From NCBI RefSeq assembly GCF_900156415.1, contig NZ_FTNM01000001.1, positions 868,001 to 932,000 on the forward strand: a DNA stretch of 64,000 nucleotides, in the 5' to 3' direction. Positions 55,551 to 64,000 of the stretch are shown here, piece by piece. The notes beneath the pieces are model-generated. The model saw only the letters and a program-made list of their open reading frames with translations. It ran no database searches and was not told the origin of the DNA. Both the position numbers and the translations under genes were made by a program. This stretch comes from Pontibacter lucknowensis (GTDB lineage: Bacteria; Bacteroidota; Bacteroidia; Cytophagales; Hymenobacteraceae). Position 1 is the first letter of the stretch, and every line of letters starts with the position of its first letter.

Positions 55551-57255
55551 CTTCTTCCCTAGACTTACCTTCTTCGTTATATTTCTCTTGCTGCTCTTCC
55601 TCTCTTTCGTCTTTCTCCACCTTATGGCTGAACATTTCGGCTACCTTTTTAGCTGAATCTTTGTAAGGCTCCAGGATATATTCCGCTCCCGCCTCTTTTA
55701 GTATTTGCACGGTGTCATCATTGTTGGCGGTTACGGCAATGCGGCCATCAAAATTCTCGTGCCTGAGTAGCTTCATCAGGGCAATGTTCACCTTTACATC
55801 CGATATGGTGCTGATGACGTTCGACACCCTCTTTACAGGTAGCACCTCCCCCAGATCGGGATCTTCCGCATCACAGTACACGGCATTCAAATCGTGCTCC
55901 TTCCAGTTGTTTACCAAGGCAGGGTCTATGTCGGCGCCAATGTATTTGAGGTCGCGTTCTTCCAGTGCTCTGGCAATGCGCTTGCCGTAACGGCCGAGTC
56001 CGAAAATGAGCACATCAACCTTCTCAGTATCATCCTCCAGCTCTTTGGCCTGCGTCGGCTTTTTCTTTTCAAAGATGCCCAGCATCGGTGAGAGCCAATC
56101 AAAGAGCTGGTCTGAGAACATGATCATGTAAGTTGAGAGTGTGATTGTGATCAGCCCGACCAAGGTAACCAGCCCCAGCGTCTCTTCGTCGATGTGTCCC
56201 ACGTCCATACCCATGTTGATGAGGATGAGCGAGAATTCACTGATCTGTGCTACGGTAAGGCCTGCCTTAAAGGAGGTGCGCTTGTGGTAGCCCATGATGC
56301 CCATGATGATGAGCACGATGATGGGATTGCCCACGAGTACGAACACCGAGAAAATAACCGACGGCAGGATCTGCTCACCCATCAGCCCCAGGTTGAGCTG
56401 CGAACCCAGGTCGAGGAAGAAGAATAGCAGCAGGAAGTCGCGCACGCTGGTGAGGCGACCGCTGATAACCTCCCTGTACTGCGTAGAGGCCAGCGATATA
56501 CCTGCCAGGAAAGCACCTACCTCTTTGCTGAAGCCCAGAAAATCGCCCATTGCGGCCAGCAGAATAGCCCAGCCAATAGAGAACAACACCAGCAGTTCCT
56601 GCGAGTCGGCCAGTTGCTTGGTAAGCTTGGGTATAACGTATTTCATCAGTACAGCCACCACGGCAAACATGGCGATGCCTTTGCCGAACACATAGAGCAG
56701 GTCCAGCCCAACGGAGCGATCCGACTCAGTGCCCAGCGCCGAGAGCACGATCATCACGATAACTACCACAATGTCCTGCACAATCAGGAAGCCGAGCGCA
56801 ATCTGCCCGTGCAGCATGTCAATCTCCTTCTTATCAGAGAGCAGCTTAACGATGATAATGGTACTCGAAAAAGTGAGCGCCACTGCCACATACACCGACT
56901 CCAGCCAGTCGAAGCCCAATGCCATGGCAATGCCGAAGCCGAAAACAGATGTAAAGATCACCTGCCCCAAACCAGTCATCAGGGCTACCTTACCCGTAGA
57001 CTTTATCAGGTTGATGTCGAGTTTGAGGCCTACAACAAAGAGCAGGATGGCGATGCCCATTTCGGCAAGCAGGTCTATCTCATGCTCAGAGTTGAGGATG
57101 TTGAGCACCGATGGCCCTACCAGTATACCTACTGCGATAAAGGACACGATAAGCGGCTGTCGCAGTACACGGCCAATAGCACCGGCTATGGTCGCCAGAA
57201 AGATAATGAGGGCGAATTCGTAAAATTGGTTATTGATCAGGTCACCTAGGTTCAT
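55537..57255 (-). CDS. CPA2 cation:proton antiporter with TrkA-N domain
   Basis: 572 residues from Met at 57255 (MNLGDLINNQFYEFALIIFL); a longer frame to 57324 adds a non-hydrophobic tail. About 12 membrane segments with the family motif ILVGPSVLNI near the start, then a TrkA-N Rossmann domain (VDVLIFGLGRYGKRIARALE; GLGRYG fingerprint) that senses NAD(H) or glutathione-type ligands in Kef proteins. A charged tail (EKDEREEEQQEKYNEE) ends the protein. It likely exports K+/Na+ for H+. Overlaps alkB by 14 bp. Confidence 0.9.
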   Translation of the reverse strand: MNLGDLINNQFYEFALIIFLATIAGAIGRVLRQPLIVSFIAVGILVGPSVLNILNSEHEIDLLAEMGIAILLFVVGLKLDINLIKSTGKVALMTGLGQVIFTSVFGFGIAMALGFDWLESVYVAVALTFSSTIIIVKLLSDKKEIDMLHGQIALGFLIVQDIVVVIVMIVLSALGTESDRSVGLDLLYVFGKGIAMFAVVAVLMKYVIPKLTKQLADSQELLVLFSIGWAILLAAMGDFLGFSKEVGAFLAGISLASTQYREVISGRLTSVRDFLLLFFFLDLGSQLNLGLMGEQILPSVIFSVFVLVGNPIIVLIIMGIMGYHKRTSFKAGLTVAQISEFSLILINMGMDVGHIDEETLGLVTLVGLITITLSTYMIMFSDQLFDWLSPMLGIFEKKKPTQAKELEDDTEKVDVLIFGLGRYGKRIARALEERDLKYIGADIDPALVNNWKEHDLNAVYCDAEDPDLGEVLPVKRVSNVISTISDVKVNIALMKLLRHENFDGRIAVTANNDDTVQILKEAGAEYILEPYKDSAKKVAEMFSHKVEKDEREEEQQEKYNEEGKSREEDDAA

Positions 57256-57342
57256 AGTAGTCGCTTCGGGGTGGCAGGAGCGAAAAAGATAGTGCTCCCG
57301 ACATAATACAGGGCACAGGGGCATTTGGTTTTAAACATCCCT

Positions 57343-58179
57343 CTATACCTGGCCACTCTCTTGCGGCAGCACAATCAGCGGAACAGACGCATCGTAAACC
57401 AGTTCATTGATCAGAAACCGGCGAAATACCTGATTGGTGAAAGAACGGGACCCTTTCTGCACGACCAGCATACCATCGGCATGAGCATTCATGTATTGCT
57501 TCAAGGTGTAGAAAGCATCTTCTCCCTCGAAAGCCTCTATGTGAGCATCTCGCTCGCCATGATACATCTTCCGCAGCTCTTCCAGGTAGCCCATCGTTTG
57601 TTTCATACTATCCTTCTTCGCCACTACAGACAAAAAACGGATGTGCTTGATCTTATCACCGAACAGCTGAAGCACCTTGTCAAGCTCTGCCGTGTTGAGT
57701 CTGTATTTGTAGTACACACTTATATAAAGCGTGTCAGGCGACATGTTGAAAGAGTGCCGGGGCACGGCCACTACGACATCATTTGTTTCGTCAATTACGC
57801 TAATGGCTGTGCTGCCCATAAAGATTCTCTTTAGGAAGCCAGTCCCTTTCAGCCCTACAAAGATTACATTGTAATAATACTCGCTCAACAGACGCTGCAG
57901 TGATATAATCAGGCTGTCCTCGGCTACACGATAGCTGATGCGGCGGGTATCAGGCAGGTGCTGCATCGTAAATGCCTTGAGCTTGTTCAGGGCTTTATCG
58001 GTCTCATAACCGATTATCTCGTTGCGGGTACTGGCATCGGTGAGGGCCGGTGCCATAACAACGGGCTCGTGCAGAAGCAGCACGTCAGCGGCCATGCTGT
58101 CAGCCCAGTGCTTGGCCAGTTGCAGCTCAAATTTGGAGTAGGAAGAAAAGTCGATCAGTACTATAAACCTGGTTTTCAT
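57343..58179 (-). CDS. Universal stress protein family, tandem domain
   Basis: 278 residues from Met at 58179 (MKTRFIVLIDFSSYSKFELQ). Two USP-type halves: residues 1-140 start with VLIDFSSYSK and include IVGLKGTGFLKRIFMGSTAI; residues ~150-278 run from LYISVYYKYRLNT to NELVYDASVPLIVLPQESGQ. The ATP-binding G-x2-G-x9-G(S/T) loop is only partly kept. USPs are stress-linked cytosolic proteins, often nucleotide binding. It lies 88 bp upstream of the antiporter gene on the same strand. Confidence 0.82.
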   Translation of the reverse strand: MKTRFIVLIDFSSYSKFELQLAKHWADSMAADVLLLHEPVVMAPALTDASTRNEIIGYETDKALNKLKAFTMQHLPDTRRISYRVAEDSLIISLQRLLSEYYYNVIFVGLKGTGFLKRIFMGSTAISVIDETNDVVVAVPRHSFNMSPDTLYISVYYKYRLNTAELDKVLQLFGDKIKHIRFLSVVAKKDSMKQTMGYLEELRKMYHGERDAHIEAFEGEDAFYTLKQYMNAHADGMLVVQKGSRSFTNQVFRRFLINELVYDASVPLIVLPQESGQV

Positions 58180-58283
58180 GGGCAGGGGTTTAACAGTATA
58201 CCTGTACCAGTACCGGCACCTATACCTGTAAGCTACGAAAAAATACGGCAATTGTATAGTGCCTTTGGTTGCCATTCTAAGCG

Positions 58284-58291
58284 TATCTTTG
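58284..58291 (+). promoter_or_regulatory. -7 box upstream of the AGCS symporter
   Basis: TATCTTTG is an exact TAnnTTTG match; a TTTG lies only 16 bp upstream (58264-58267). The predicted leader of ~23 nt supports the TTG start at 58321. Confidence 0.5.
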
Positions 58292-58320
58292 TAGCTTTCT
58301 ACTTAAGAAACCTATTTCTA

Positions 58321-59721
58321 TTGAAAGCATTAGAAGAATTTTTAGTCTGGTTTAGTGACGCCGCCTGGGGTATGCCTTTGTTGATCCTCCTGATGGGCGG
58401 CGGTTTTTACTTTATGTTTTACTCGGGCTTCCTGCCCTTCCGCTACCTGCGCCATGCCATCAACGTGCTGCGCGGCAAATACGACGACCCCAACGACCCG
58501 GGAGACATCAACCACTTTGAGGCGCTGTCGGCTGCGCTGGCAGCTACGGTAGGTATGGGTAACATCAGCGGTGTGGCTGTCGCCATCGCTATTGGCGGAC
58601 CGGGTGTGCTGTTTTGGATGTGGGTGAGTGCCTTTGTAGGTATGGCCACCAAGTTCTTTACCTGTTCCCTGTCGGTGATGTACCGTGGCCACGACAGTGT
58701 AGGCCACCTGGAGGGCGGACCGATGTACGTGATTGAAACAGGCCTTGGCAAGAAATGGAAACCGCTAGCAGCCTTCTTTGCTGTTGCCGGTCTGTTCGGT
58801 ACACTGCCTATCTTCCAGGCCAACCAGCTCACGCAGGTGATACGGGAGGTTGTACTCGAGCCCAATGGCTTTACTACCACCGACCTTTTCTACACCAACC
58901 TCACCATCGGGCTGGTGCTTGTATTCATTACCTCTCTCGTGATTTTCGGAGGTATACAGCGCATTGGCCATGTGGCAGGCAAGATGGTGCCGGGCATGGT
59001 GGTGCTCTACATGCTGGCTGTGTTCTACATCATGTTCGTGAACTACACTGCTATACCCGATGCCTTCGCCTTGATCTTCAGAGACGCCTTCTCGGCTCAA
59101 ACGGTGCTGGGCGGTGCTGTAGGTGCGATTATTATTGCAGGTGCACGCAGGGCGGCCTTCTCGAATGAGGCAGGTATAGGCACGGCTTCAATGATGCACG
59201 GGGCCGCCAAAACCGACGAGCCCATCCGCGAAGGACTGGTAGCCATGCTTGGTCCTTTCATTGATACTATTGTCGTGTGCACGCTCACCGGCCTGGCCAT
59301 TATCCTGACGGGTACGTGGCAGGATACCGATGCCAGCGGCGTAACGATGACGGCTACTGCATTTAACAACGCTATGCCAGGCTTTGGTAGCTATGTGTTG
59401 GTGGTTTGCGTTATGATCTTTGCCTTCACTTCGTTGTTTTCCTACTCTTACTATGGCACCAAATGCTTCAGCTACCTCTTCGGGGCGAAGTATAAGCACT
59501 ACTACAACTACTTCTATGTAGCCACCATCGTGTTTGGTGCCACCGCCACCATCACAGCCGTGATCGCCCTCATCGACGGCATGTACGCTATGATGGCGAT
59601 TCCTACCATGGTATCGGCCCTGCTGCTTTCGCCAAAGGTGATGGCTGCCGCACGGGATTATTTTACAAGGATGAAGGAGTTCCGGGAAGAGGCTAAAGAA
59701 AAGGAGGCGAAGGGAGTATAA
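58321..59721 (+). CDS. Sodium:alanine symporter (AGCS family)
   Basis: 466 residues from TTG 58321 (codes MKALEEFLVWFSDAAWGMPL); the frame is open further upstream to 57958 but that extension overlaps the universal stress gene and lacks membrane character. Ten or more membrane segments; signature AALAATVGMGNISGVAVAIA and AGIGTASMMHGAAKTDEPIR, the AGCS loop. It imports alanine or glycine with Na+. The C-terminus is charged (KEFREEAKEKEAKGV). The TTG start and the exact -7 box 30 bp upstream agree. Confidence 0.9.
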   Translation: MKALEEFLVWFSDAAWGMPLLILLMGGGFYFMFYSGFLPFRYLRHAINVLRGKYDDPNDPGDINHFEALSAALAATVGMGNISGVAVAIAIGGPGVLFWMWVSAFVGMATKFFTCSLSVMYRGHDSVGHLEGGPMYVIETGLGKKWKPLAAFFAVAGLFGTLPIFQANQLTQVIREVVLEPNGFTTTDLFYTNLTIGLVLVFITSLVIFGGIQRIGHVAGKMVPGMVVLYMLAVFYIMFVNYTAIPDAFALIFRDAFSAQTVLGGAVGAIIIAGARRAAFSNEAGIGTASMMHGAAKTDEPIREGLVAMLGPFIDTIVVCTLTGLAIILTGTWQDTDASGVTMTATAFNNAMPGFGSYVLVVCVMIFAFTSLFSYSYYGTKCFSYLFGAKYKHYYNYFYVATIVFGATATITAVIALIDGMYAMMAIPTMVSALLLSPKVMAAARDYFTRMKEFREEAKEKEAKGV

Positions 59722-59769
59722 AAATCAAAGTTGAGCGGTTCGCAAAGCTGTATAATTTTAAATCTCCGG

Positions 59770-59820
59770 TAGAATAAAAAGGAGCCTGTTCTATAATAAA
59801 CAGGCTCCTTTTTTATTCTA
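59770..59820. terminator. Bidirectional terminator between AGCS and MscS genes
   Basis: AATAAAAAGGAGCCTGTT (59773-59790) pairs with AACAGGCTCCTTTTTTATT (about 59799-59817), nearly perfect, A/T ends giving T-runs on both strands. Confidence 0.85.
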
Positions 59821-60765
59821 TTCTAAGCTCTTTCGCGACGACACAATCCGCTGCAGTTCTGTCTCGCTCTCCTGTCCTTCGGCAGCGCTGTAGAAACGGG
59901 TGGTTGGGTAAGCGAAGCGAATATCCGATGTGGCCAGAAACTCGGACAGCACGTCTTCCCATATCTTGTTTTCGCTCTCCCGACGGCCATTCAGGTTGCA
60001 GAGGTAGCGTAAAGTAAGCTGTATGCCATTCTCTCTGACTTTGGTAAACACCCGCGGCTCGAAGCTCCGATAGAAGATCAGGTGCTGCTGCGCCTCTATG
60101 CGCACGCGCTGCTCCACCTCCCCTGTCAGTTTTTCGGTATGCCGCCCCCCGATCTCCTGTAAAATGGTTTTCGCTTTCTGCCAATTGCTCTCAAAAGTAA
60201 CCCGCACCTGCACCTCGTGCCACAGAAAGGGGAAGCCGTAGTTGTAGTTGATTTGCCCCTGCGTGAATACCTGGCTGTTGGGGATGTGCACCACGCGGCC
60301 CGTTGCCTGCTCAGAATCCACCCATTCTCCCAGCTCGTTAATGGTGAACTGGAAGAAGCCAATGTCGATGACGTCGCCGGTATAGAGGCCTATCTTAATG
60401 CGGTCGCCTACCTTGAAGGGGCGCTTCCAGATGAGGAACACCCAGCCCATCATGTTCAGAATCGGGTCGCGGAGCACCACCACCAGACCGACTGAGAAGA
60501 TACCCAGGAACGTAGTGATGGACCTGAAGCCATCGAACCAGATATTGGCCAGAAAGATAATGCCCAGCCCCGTTACGACGTAGTTGGTTGTCTTTCTCCA
60601 TTGGTACAGCTTACGGGAGTCGGTCTGTTGCCGCGATGCCAGCCGCAGCAGCACCCGGCTCACGATCCAAAGCACCAGTAAAGCCACAAGTGACTTCACG
60701 ATGTTCTCCTGTATGGCAGCCGACAGGTTGAGGTTCTCCTCTATCCAGTATTCAATTTTGCGCAT
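59818..60765 (-). CDS. MscS-type small mechanosensitive channel
   Basis: 315 residues. Three or four membrane segments; the MscS core is SVGLVVVLRDPILNMMGWVF, WKRPFKVGDRIKIG and VVHIPNSQVFTQGQINYNYG. The C-terminal cytosolic part (~residues 190-290) has the vestibule fold. MscS channels open under hypo-osmotic shock. It is 44 bp downstream of the CPA2 antiporter, so likely co-transcribed. A charged C-terminus (SETELQRIVSSRKSLE) ends the chain. Confidence 0.9.
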   Translation of the reverse strand: MRKIEYWIEENLNLSAAIQENIVKSLVALLVLWIVSRVLLRLASRQQTDSRKLYQWRKTTNYVVTGLGIIFLANIWFDGFRSITTFLGIFSVGLVVVLRDPILNMMGWVFLIWKRPFKVGDRIKIGLYTGDVIDIGFFQFTINELGEWVDSEQATGRVVHIPNSQVFTQGQINYNYGFPFLWHEVQVRVTFESNWQKAKTILQEIGGRHTEKLTGEVEQRVRIEAQQHLIFYRSFEPRVFTKVRENGIQLTLRYLCNLNGRRESENKIWEDVLSEFLATSDIRFAYPTTRFYSAAEGQESETELQRIVSSRKSLE

Positions 60766-60809
60766 AATGCTTCTTTGTCAAGCTAAAGTCGTAAAAAGGA
60801 TGTTCTTTC

Positions 60810-63050
60810 TCAAGCTTCCTGACGGGCGGCCTCCAGTTGTTTTATACGCCACGGACTGCCTACAATCCATAGAATATCACCTTCTCCTATTACCAGCTCC
60901 GAGTCAGGGTTGAGCATGCGTTCGCCGTTCTTTTCTATACCTACAATCAGCCCTTTCGTTTTCTCCCGCACCCCCGATTCTCGCACAGTCTTTCCAAGCA
61001 GCCTGGAGGCAGGCGACACGACCAGTTTCTGCAGACTTATTTCTTCCCGGGTGGTCTCGCCGTTCGAACTAGGTATAAACTCTTCGTTAACAAATTCGCT
61101 AAAGGCCTCGATTTGCTCATCTGTGCCGAATACATAAATTTTATCGCCTGGGAAGATACGTTCGTTACGGGTCGGTGCCATAATGTTGCGGCCTTCCCGC
61201 TCGATCACGGCAACATTCACACCATACTTCTCGCGAATCTGCAGCTCAATCATGCTTTTACCTACGACCACTGCATTAGGCGATACTTCGAAGCTAGTCA
61301 GGTGAGCATCCCAAGGCACCAGCGTATGTGTCATTTTGCTGGCCGCCTCGATTTCGCGGGCATTCAGGTTCGACATAAACCGGTCTTCGATGCGGGTGTA
61401 GAAGTTCTGGATACGTCGTGAGAAAACAACCAGCAAGCCGATGATGAATAAGCTGCTGACAATGGCCACTTGCACCGACAGCACCTGGTTGAGCAAGAAG
61501 CCGATGAACAGGATGGCTATACCTACCCGCGTAAACTCCAACACGATAATCAGGCTGCGGTAGTTGCGGTTAGCCCAGATGCGGCCCTGGGCTTCTTTCT
61601 GCGGATGGTATACAGCCATCGCCCACAGAAAGGGCGCCATGAACACCAGTGCAATCGCCACCGTCGCGACACCACCCCACACACCGTTGATGAAGTTCTC
61701 TGTGATGAACGGATACAGAAAGTTGCCGGACGCCAGTACAATCGCAATCAGGATGACCGAATAGACCACCAGGTTGATGACATAGGACCGCAGTACTATT
61801 TTCCAGTCGCTGACGGTACTGATTGTTTCTGCACCCGAACTATATTCGTTGAGTGAGGTTTTCCATCGCTCCGGCAGCATACCTTCTACGGAACGGTGCA
61901 GCGGATCGGCCAGCTTGATCATGTAAGGTGTGGTGAACGTTGTGATGGCCGAAACCGCCACCGCTACCGGGTACAAAAAGTCACTGGTTACGTTGAGGGT
62001 GAGCCCCAGAGTGGCGATGATGAATGAGAACTCCCCGATCTGCGACACGCTCATACCTGACTGGATTGAAGTCCTGAGCCCCTGTCCGGCCATCAGACCG
62101 CCGCCCGTGATACTCACCATTTTGCCGACAATCGTCACAACAGTGATCAGGGCGATCGGCCCGGCATACTCCACAATCATGGCCGGGTTGATCAGTATAC
62201 CTACAGAGACGAAGAAGATGGCACCGAAAAGGTCCTTCACAGAGGTGACCAGGTGCTCGATCTTCTCAGCCTTAGTAGTTTCTGCCAGTATAGAGCCCAT
62301 GATGAACGCCCCTAACGCTGGCGAGAAACCTACCTGCGCCGCCAGTATCACCATAATAAAACAGAGTGCGATGGAGACAATCAGCAAGGTCTCGTCGTTC
62401 ATCAGTTTGCTGGCCTTGCGCAGGAAAGTAGGTATAAGAAAGATACCCGCCAGAAACCAGACCACCAGGAAGAAAGCCAGCTTGAGCACTGCCTGCAGCA
62501 TTTCGGTGCCCGCAAATTGCTGGCTCACGGCCAGAGTGGAGAGCAACACCAGGAGCAGGATCGCCACCAGATCCTCCACGATCAGCACGCCAAATACCAG
62601 CCCTGCGAAACGCTGCGACTTCACGCCCAGTTCGTCGAAAGCCCGGATGATGATGGTGGTGGAGGAGATGGAAAGTATACCGCCCAGGAACACGCTGTCC
62701 ATCGTGCTCCAGCCCAGCATTTTGCCTGTGAGATAGCCCAGCAAGAGCATCACAATCACTTCCACGCCCGCCATGATAGAGGATGCGCCGCCTACTTTTA
62801 CCAGCTTCTTGAAACTGAACTCCAGCCCGAGGCTGAACAGCAGGAAAATCACGCCGATTTCGGCCCACACGTTGATGTTCTCAATCTCGATGATGGTCGG
62901 GAAAAGGTTGAAGTGCGGCCCTACCAGCAAGCCCGCTATGATATAGCCCAGCACGAGTGGTTGCTTGAGCTTTTTGAAAATCAGTGTTGTGATACCCGCA
63001 GCTCCGAGTATCAGCCCCAGGTCCATTACTAAATGGGGAAGGTGTGTCAT
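60810..63050 (-). CDS. CPA2 antiporter with two RCK-C domains
   Basis: 746 residues. About 12-13 membrane segments (start ILGAAGITTLIFKKLKQPLV, motif LLVGPHFNL), then two tandem RCK/TrkA-C domains: NAVVVGKSMIELQIREKYGV-type and ASRLLGKTVRESGVREKTKG-type, each ending with GDKIYVFGTDEQ or GDILWIVGSPW. No TrkA-N Rossmann domain lies between them, unlike the 55.5-kb antiporter. It probably moves K+ or Na+ against H+, gated by a bound ligand. Part of the same minus-strand cluster as the two MscS genes. Confidence 0.9.
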   Translation of the reverse strand: MTHLPHLVMDLGLILGAAGITTLIFKKLKQPLVLGYIIAGLLVGPHFNLFPTIIEIENINVWAEIGVIFLLFSLGLEFSFKKLVKVGGASSIMAGVEVIVMLLLGYLTGKMLGWSTMDSVFLGGILSISSTTIIIRAFDELGVKSQRFAGLVFGVLIVEDLVAILLLVLLSTLAVSQQFAGTEMLQAVLKLAFFLVVWFLAGIFLIPTFLRKASKLMNDETLLIVSIALCFIMVILAAQVGFSPALGAFIMGSILAETTKAEKIEHLVTSVKDLFGAIFFVSVGILINPAMIVEYAGPIALITVVTIVGKMVSITGGGLMAGQGLRTSIQSGMSVSQIGEFSFIIATLGLTLNVTSDFLYPVAVAVSAITTFTTPYMIKLADPLHRSVEGMLPERWKTSLNEYSSGAETISTVSDWKIVLRSYVINLVVYSVILIAIVLASGNFLYPFITENFINGVWGGVATVAIALVFMAPFLWAMAVYHPQKEAQGRIWANRNYRSLIIVLEFTRVGIAILFIGFLLNQVLSVQVAIVSSLFIIGLLVVFSRRIQNFYTRIEDRFMSNLNAREIEAASKMTHTLVPWDAHLTSFEVSPNAVVVGKSMIELQIREKYGVNVAVIEREGRNIMAPTRNERIFPGDKIYVFGTDEQIEAFSEFVNEEFIPSSNGETTREEISLQKLVVSPASRLLGKTVRESGVREKTKGLIVGIEKNGERMLNPDSELVIGEGDILWIVGSPWRIKQLEAARQEA

Positions 63051-63234
63051 ATAATCGCGTTATACTGAAATAAGTAGTGTGAAAACAATACAGCAACAAG
63101 CTGCCAATCTTACAATATACATCAAAATTTATCCGCTTACAGGTATAGGTCCCTTGATTTTTAATGATACGGGACTTCCCTGCTATACCTGATTCACAGC
63201 CAGCCCGATGTTTAACGATCTGGTTACAGGCGCT

Positions 63235-64000
63235 TTAGTTCTGCATGGTCTCCGTCATGGGATAATGCATGTTGCCTGTCGCAACCGGATTGAATTGCAG
63301 GCTCCGCACGTCATCCGCCGCTGGCATTTCGAACACCTCCAGGTCAAAGTACTTCACAGCAGCCAGCAGGTGGTCAAAAATATCAGCCATAATTGCCTCG
63401 TATTCCGTCCACACAATGCTGTTGGCAAACAGGTATAGCTCAATCGGCATACCTGTGGTGGTTGGCTCGAGCTGGCGCACCATCATGGTCATGCCTTTGT
63501 GCGTTTTCGGGTGCGCCTTCAGGTAGGCGTCTACATATTGCCGGAACACACCCACATTGGTTAAGCTGCGCCCGTTGATCAAAAGGCTCTTATCTATCTC
63601 GTTGGCTGCGTTAAACTGCCTGATTTCCTGCTGGCGCTCTTCCAGGTAGCCTTTCAGCAGCTGGATCTTGCTCAGGCGGCTCACCTCCTCGTCAGACAGG
63701 TAACGGATGCTGGAGATCTTGATGAACACGGAGCGCTTGATGCGCCGCCCGCCAGAGCGCTGCATCCCCCGCCAGTTTTTAAACGAGTCCGAGATCAGGT
63801 AGTAGGTCGGTATCGTGGTAATGGTCTTGTCGAAGTTCTGCACCTTGACCGTGTTGAGGTTTATCTCGATCACATCACCGTCTGCGCCGTACTTTTCCAT
63901 GGTTACCCAGTCGCCTATGCGCACCATGTCGTTGGTCGACACCTGTATGCTGGCCACAAAGCCCATGATCGTGTCTTTGAACACCAGCATCAGTATCGCC
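63235..64000 (-). CDS. MscS-family mechanosensitive channel, YbdG-like (5' truncated by window edge)
   Basis: 255 codons visible; the frame continues past the window edge, so only the C-terminal part is seen. The pore helix end VFKDTIMGFVASIQVSTNDM, then VRIGDWVTMEKYGADGDVIE, and the conserved FDKTITTIPTYYLISDSFKN identify the larger YbdG-type MscS. The cytosolic tail has TMMVRQLEPTTTGMPIELYL and ends in MHYPMTETMQN. YbdG-like channels respond to mild osmotic downshock. It lies 184 bp upstream of the CPA2 gene on the same strand. Confidence 0.88.
   Translation of the reverse strand, partial: AILMLVFKDTIMGFVASIQVSTNDMVRIGDWVTMEKYGADGDVIEINLNTVKVQNFDKTITTIPTYYLISDSFKNWRGMQRSGGRRIKRSVFIKISSIRYLSDEEVSRLSKIQLLKGYLEERQQEIRQFNAANEIDKSLLINGRSLTNVGVFRQYVDAYLKAHPKTHKGMTMMVRQLEPTTTGMPIELYLFANSIVWTEYEAIMADIFDHLLAAVKYFDLEVFEMPAADDVRSLQFNPVATGNMHYPMTETMQN

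Noticed and set aside
57958..58320. N-terminal extension of the AGCS symporter
   Set aside because: Overlaps the universal stress gene, lacks membrane character, and lies upstream of the best promoter.

Overview
The window reads as chromosomal DNA of a Bacteroidota bacterium, most likely of the Cytophagales/Hymenobacteraceae group (Pontibacter-like). The placement is inferred from a type IX secretion sorting domain at the left edge, a SusC-like TonB receptor with two DUF4249 lipoproteins, many Bacteroidota-type lipoproteins and outer-membrane barrels, promoters of the form TTTG-N19..21-TAnnTTTG, and a very abundant interspersed CAGGTATAG/CTATACCTG motif. No rRNA, tRNA, CRISPR array, phage or transposase was seen.

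Layout. 1-6.1 kb: end of a secreted protein, a lipoprotein, a DUF5916 protein, a stand-alone GroES paralogue paired with a lipoprotein, and homogentisate dioxygenase. 6.2-12.5 kb: housekeeping genes (S41 protease, ruvX-def, lepB, DUF1810) plus an RsbQ-like hydrolase with a small partner. 12.6-17.1 kb: zinc-dependent phospholipase C-like protein, class C beta-lactamase-fold hydrolase, then an AT-rich accessory patch. That patch holds a membrane-protein gene and two unannotated 32-33-codon small membrane-peptide genes, each followed by a strong perfect hairpin. 17.1-26.7 kb: ettA, DUF349, DUF2795, ABC ATPase, ispD, a Vat-type acetyltransferase, queA, MacB/FtsX permease and LOG protein. 26.9-33.8 kb: a four-gene minus-strand operon (TonB receptor, two DUF4249 lipoproteins, MG2-type protein). 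34-48.8 kb: two DUF202 proteins, uvrA, two DUF4142 lipoproteins, small secreted proteins, paaG-like hydratase, PAP2-like protein, rpoN, asnS and DUF4168. 49-53.4 kb: three tandem paralogues of an undescribed two-part outer-membrane protein plus a lipoprotein. 53.5-55.6 kb: kynurenine monooxygenase and AlkB. 55.5-64 kb: an ion/osmotic homeostasis cluster of two CPA2 antiporters, a universal stress protein, an alanine/sodium symporter and two MscS channels.

The items most worth following up are the motif (density and position resemble DNA-uptake sequences, including placement in terminator loops), the paired small-peptide genes at 16.2-16.7 kb, the three-paralogue array at 49-53 kb, and the Vat-like acetyltransferase between queA and ispD. 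Starts were adjusted where a signal peptide, promoter or repeat argued for a shorter reading frame.
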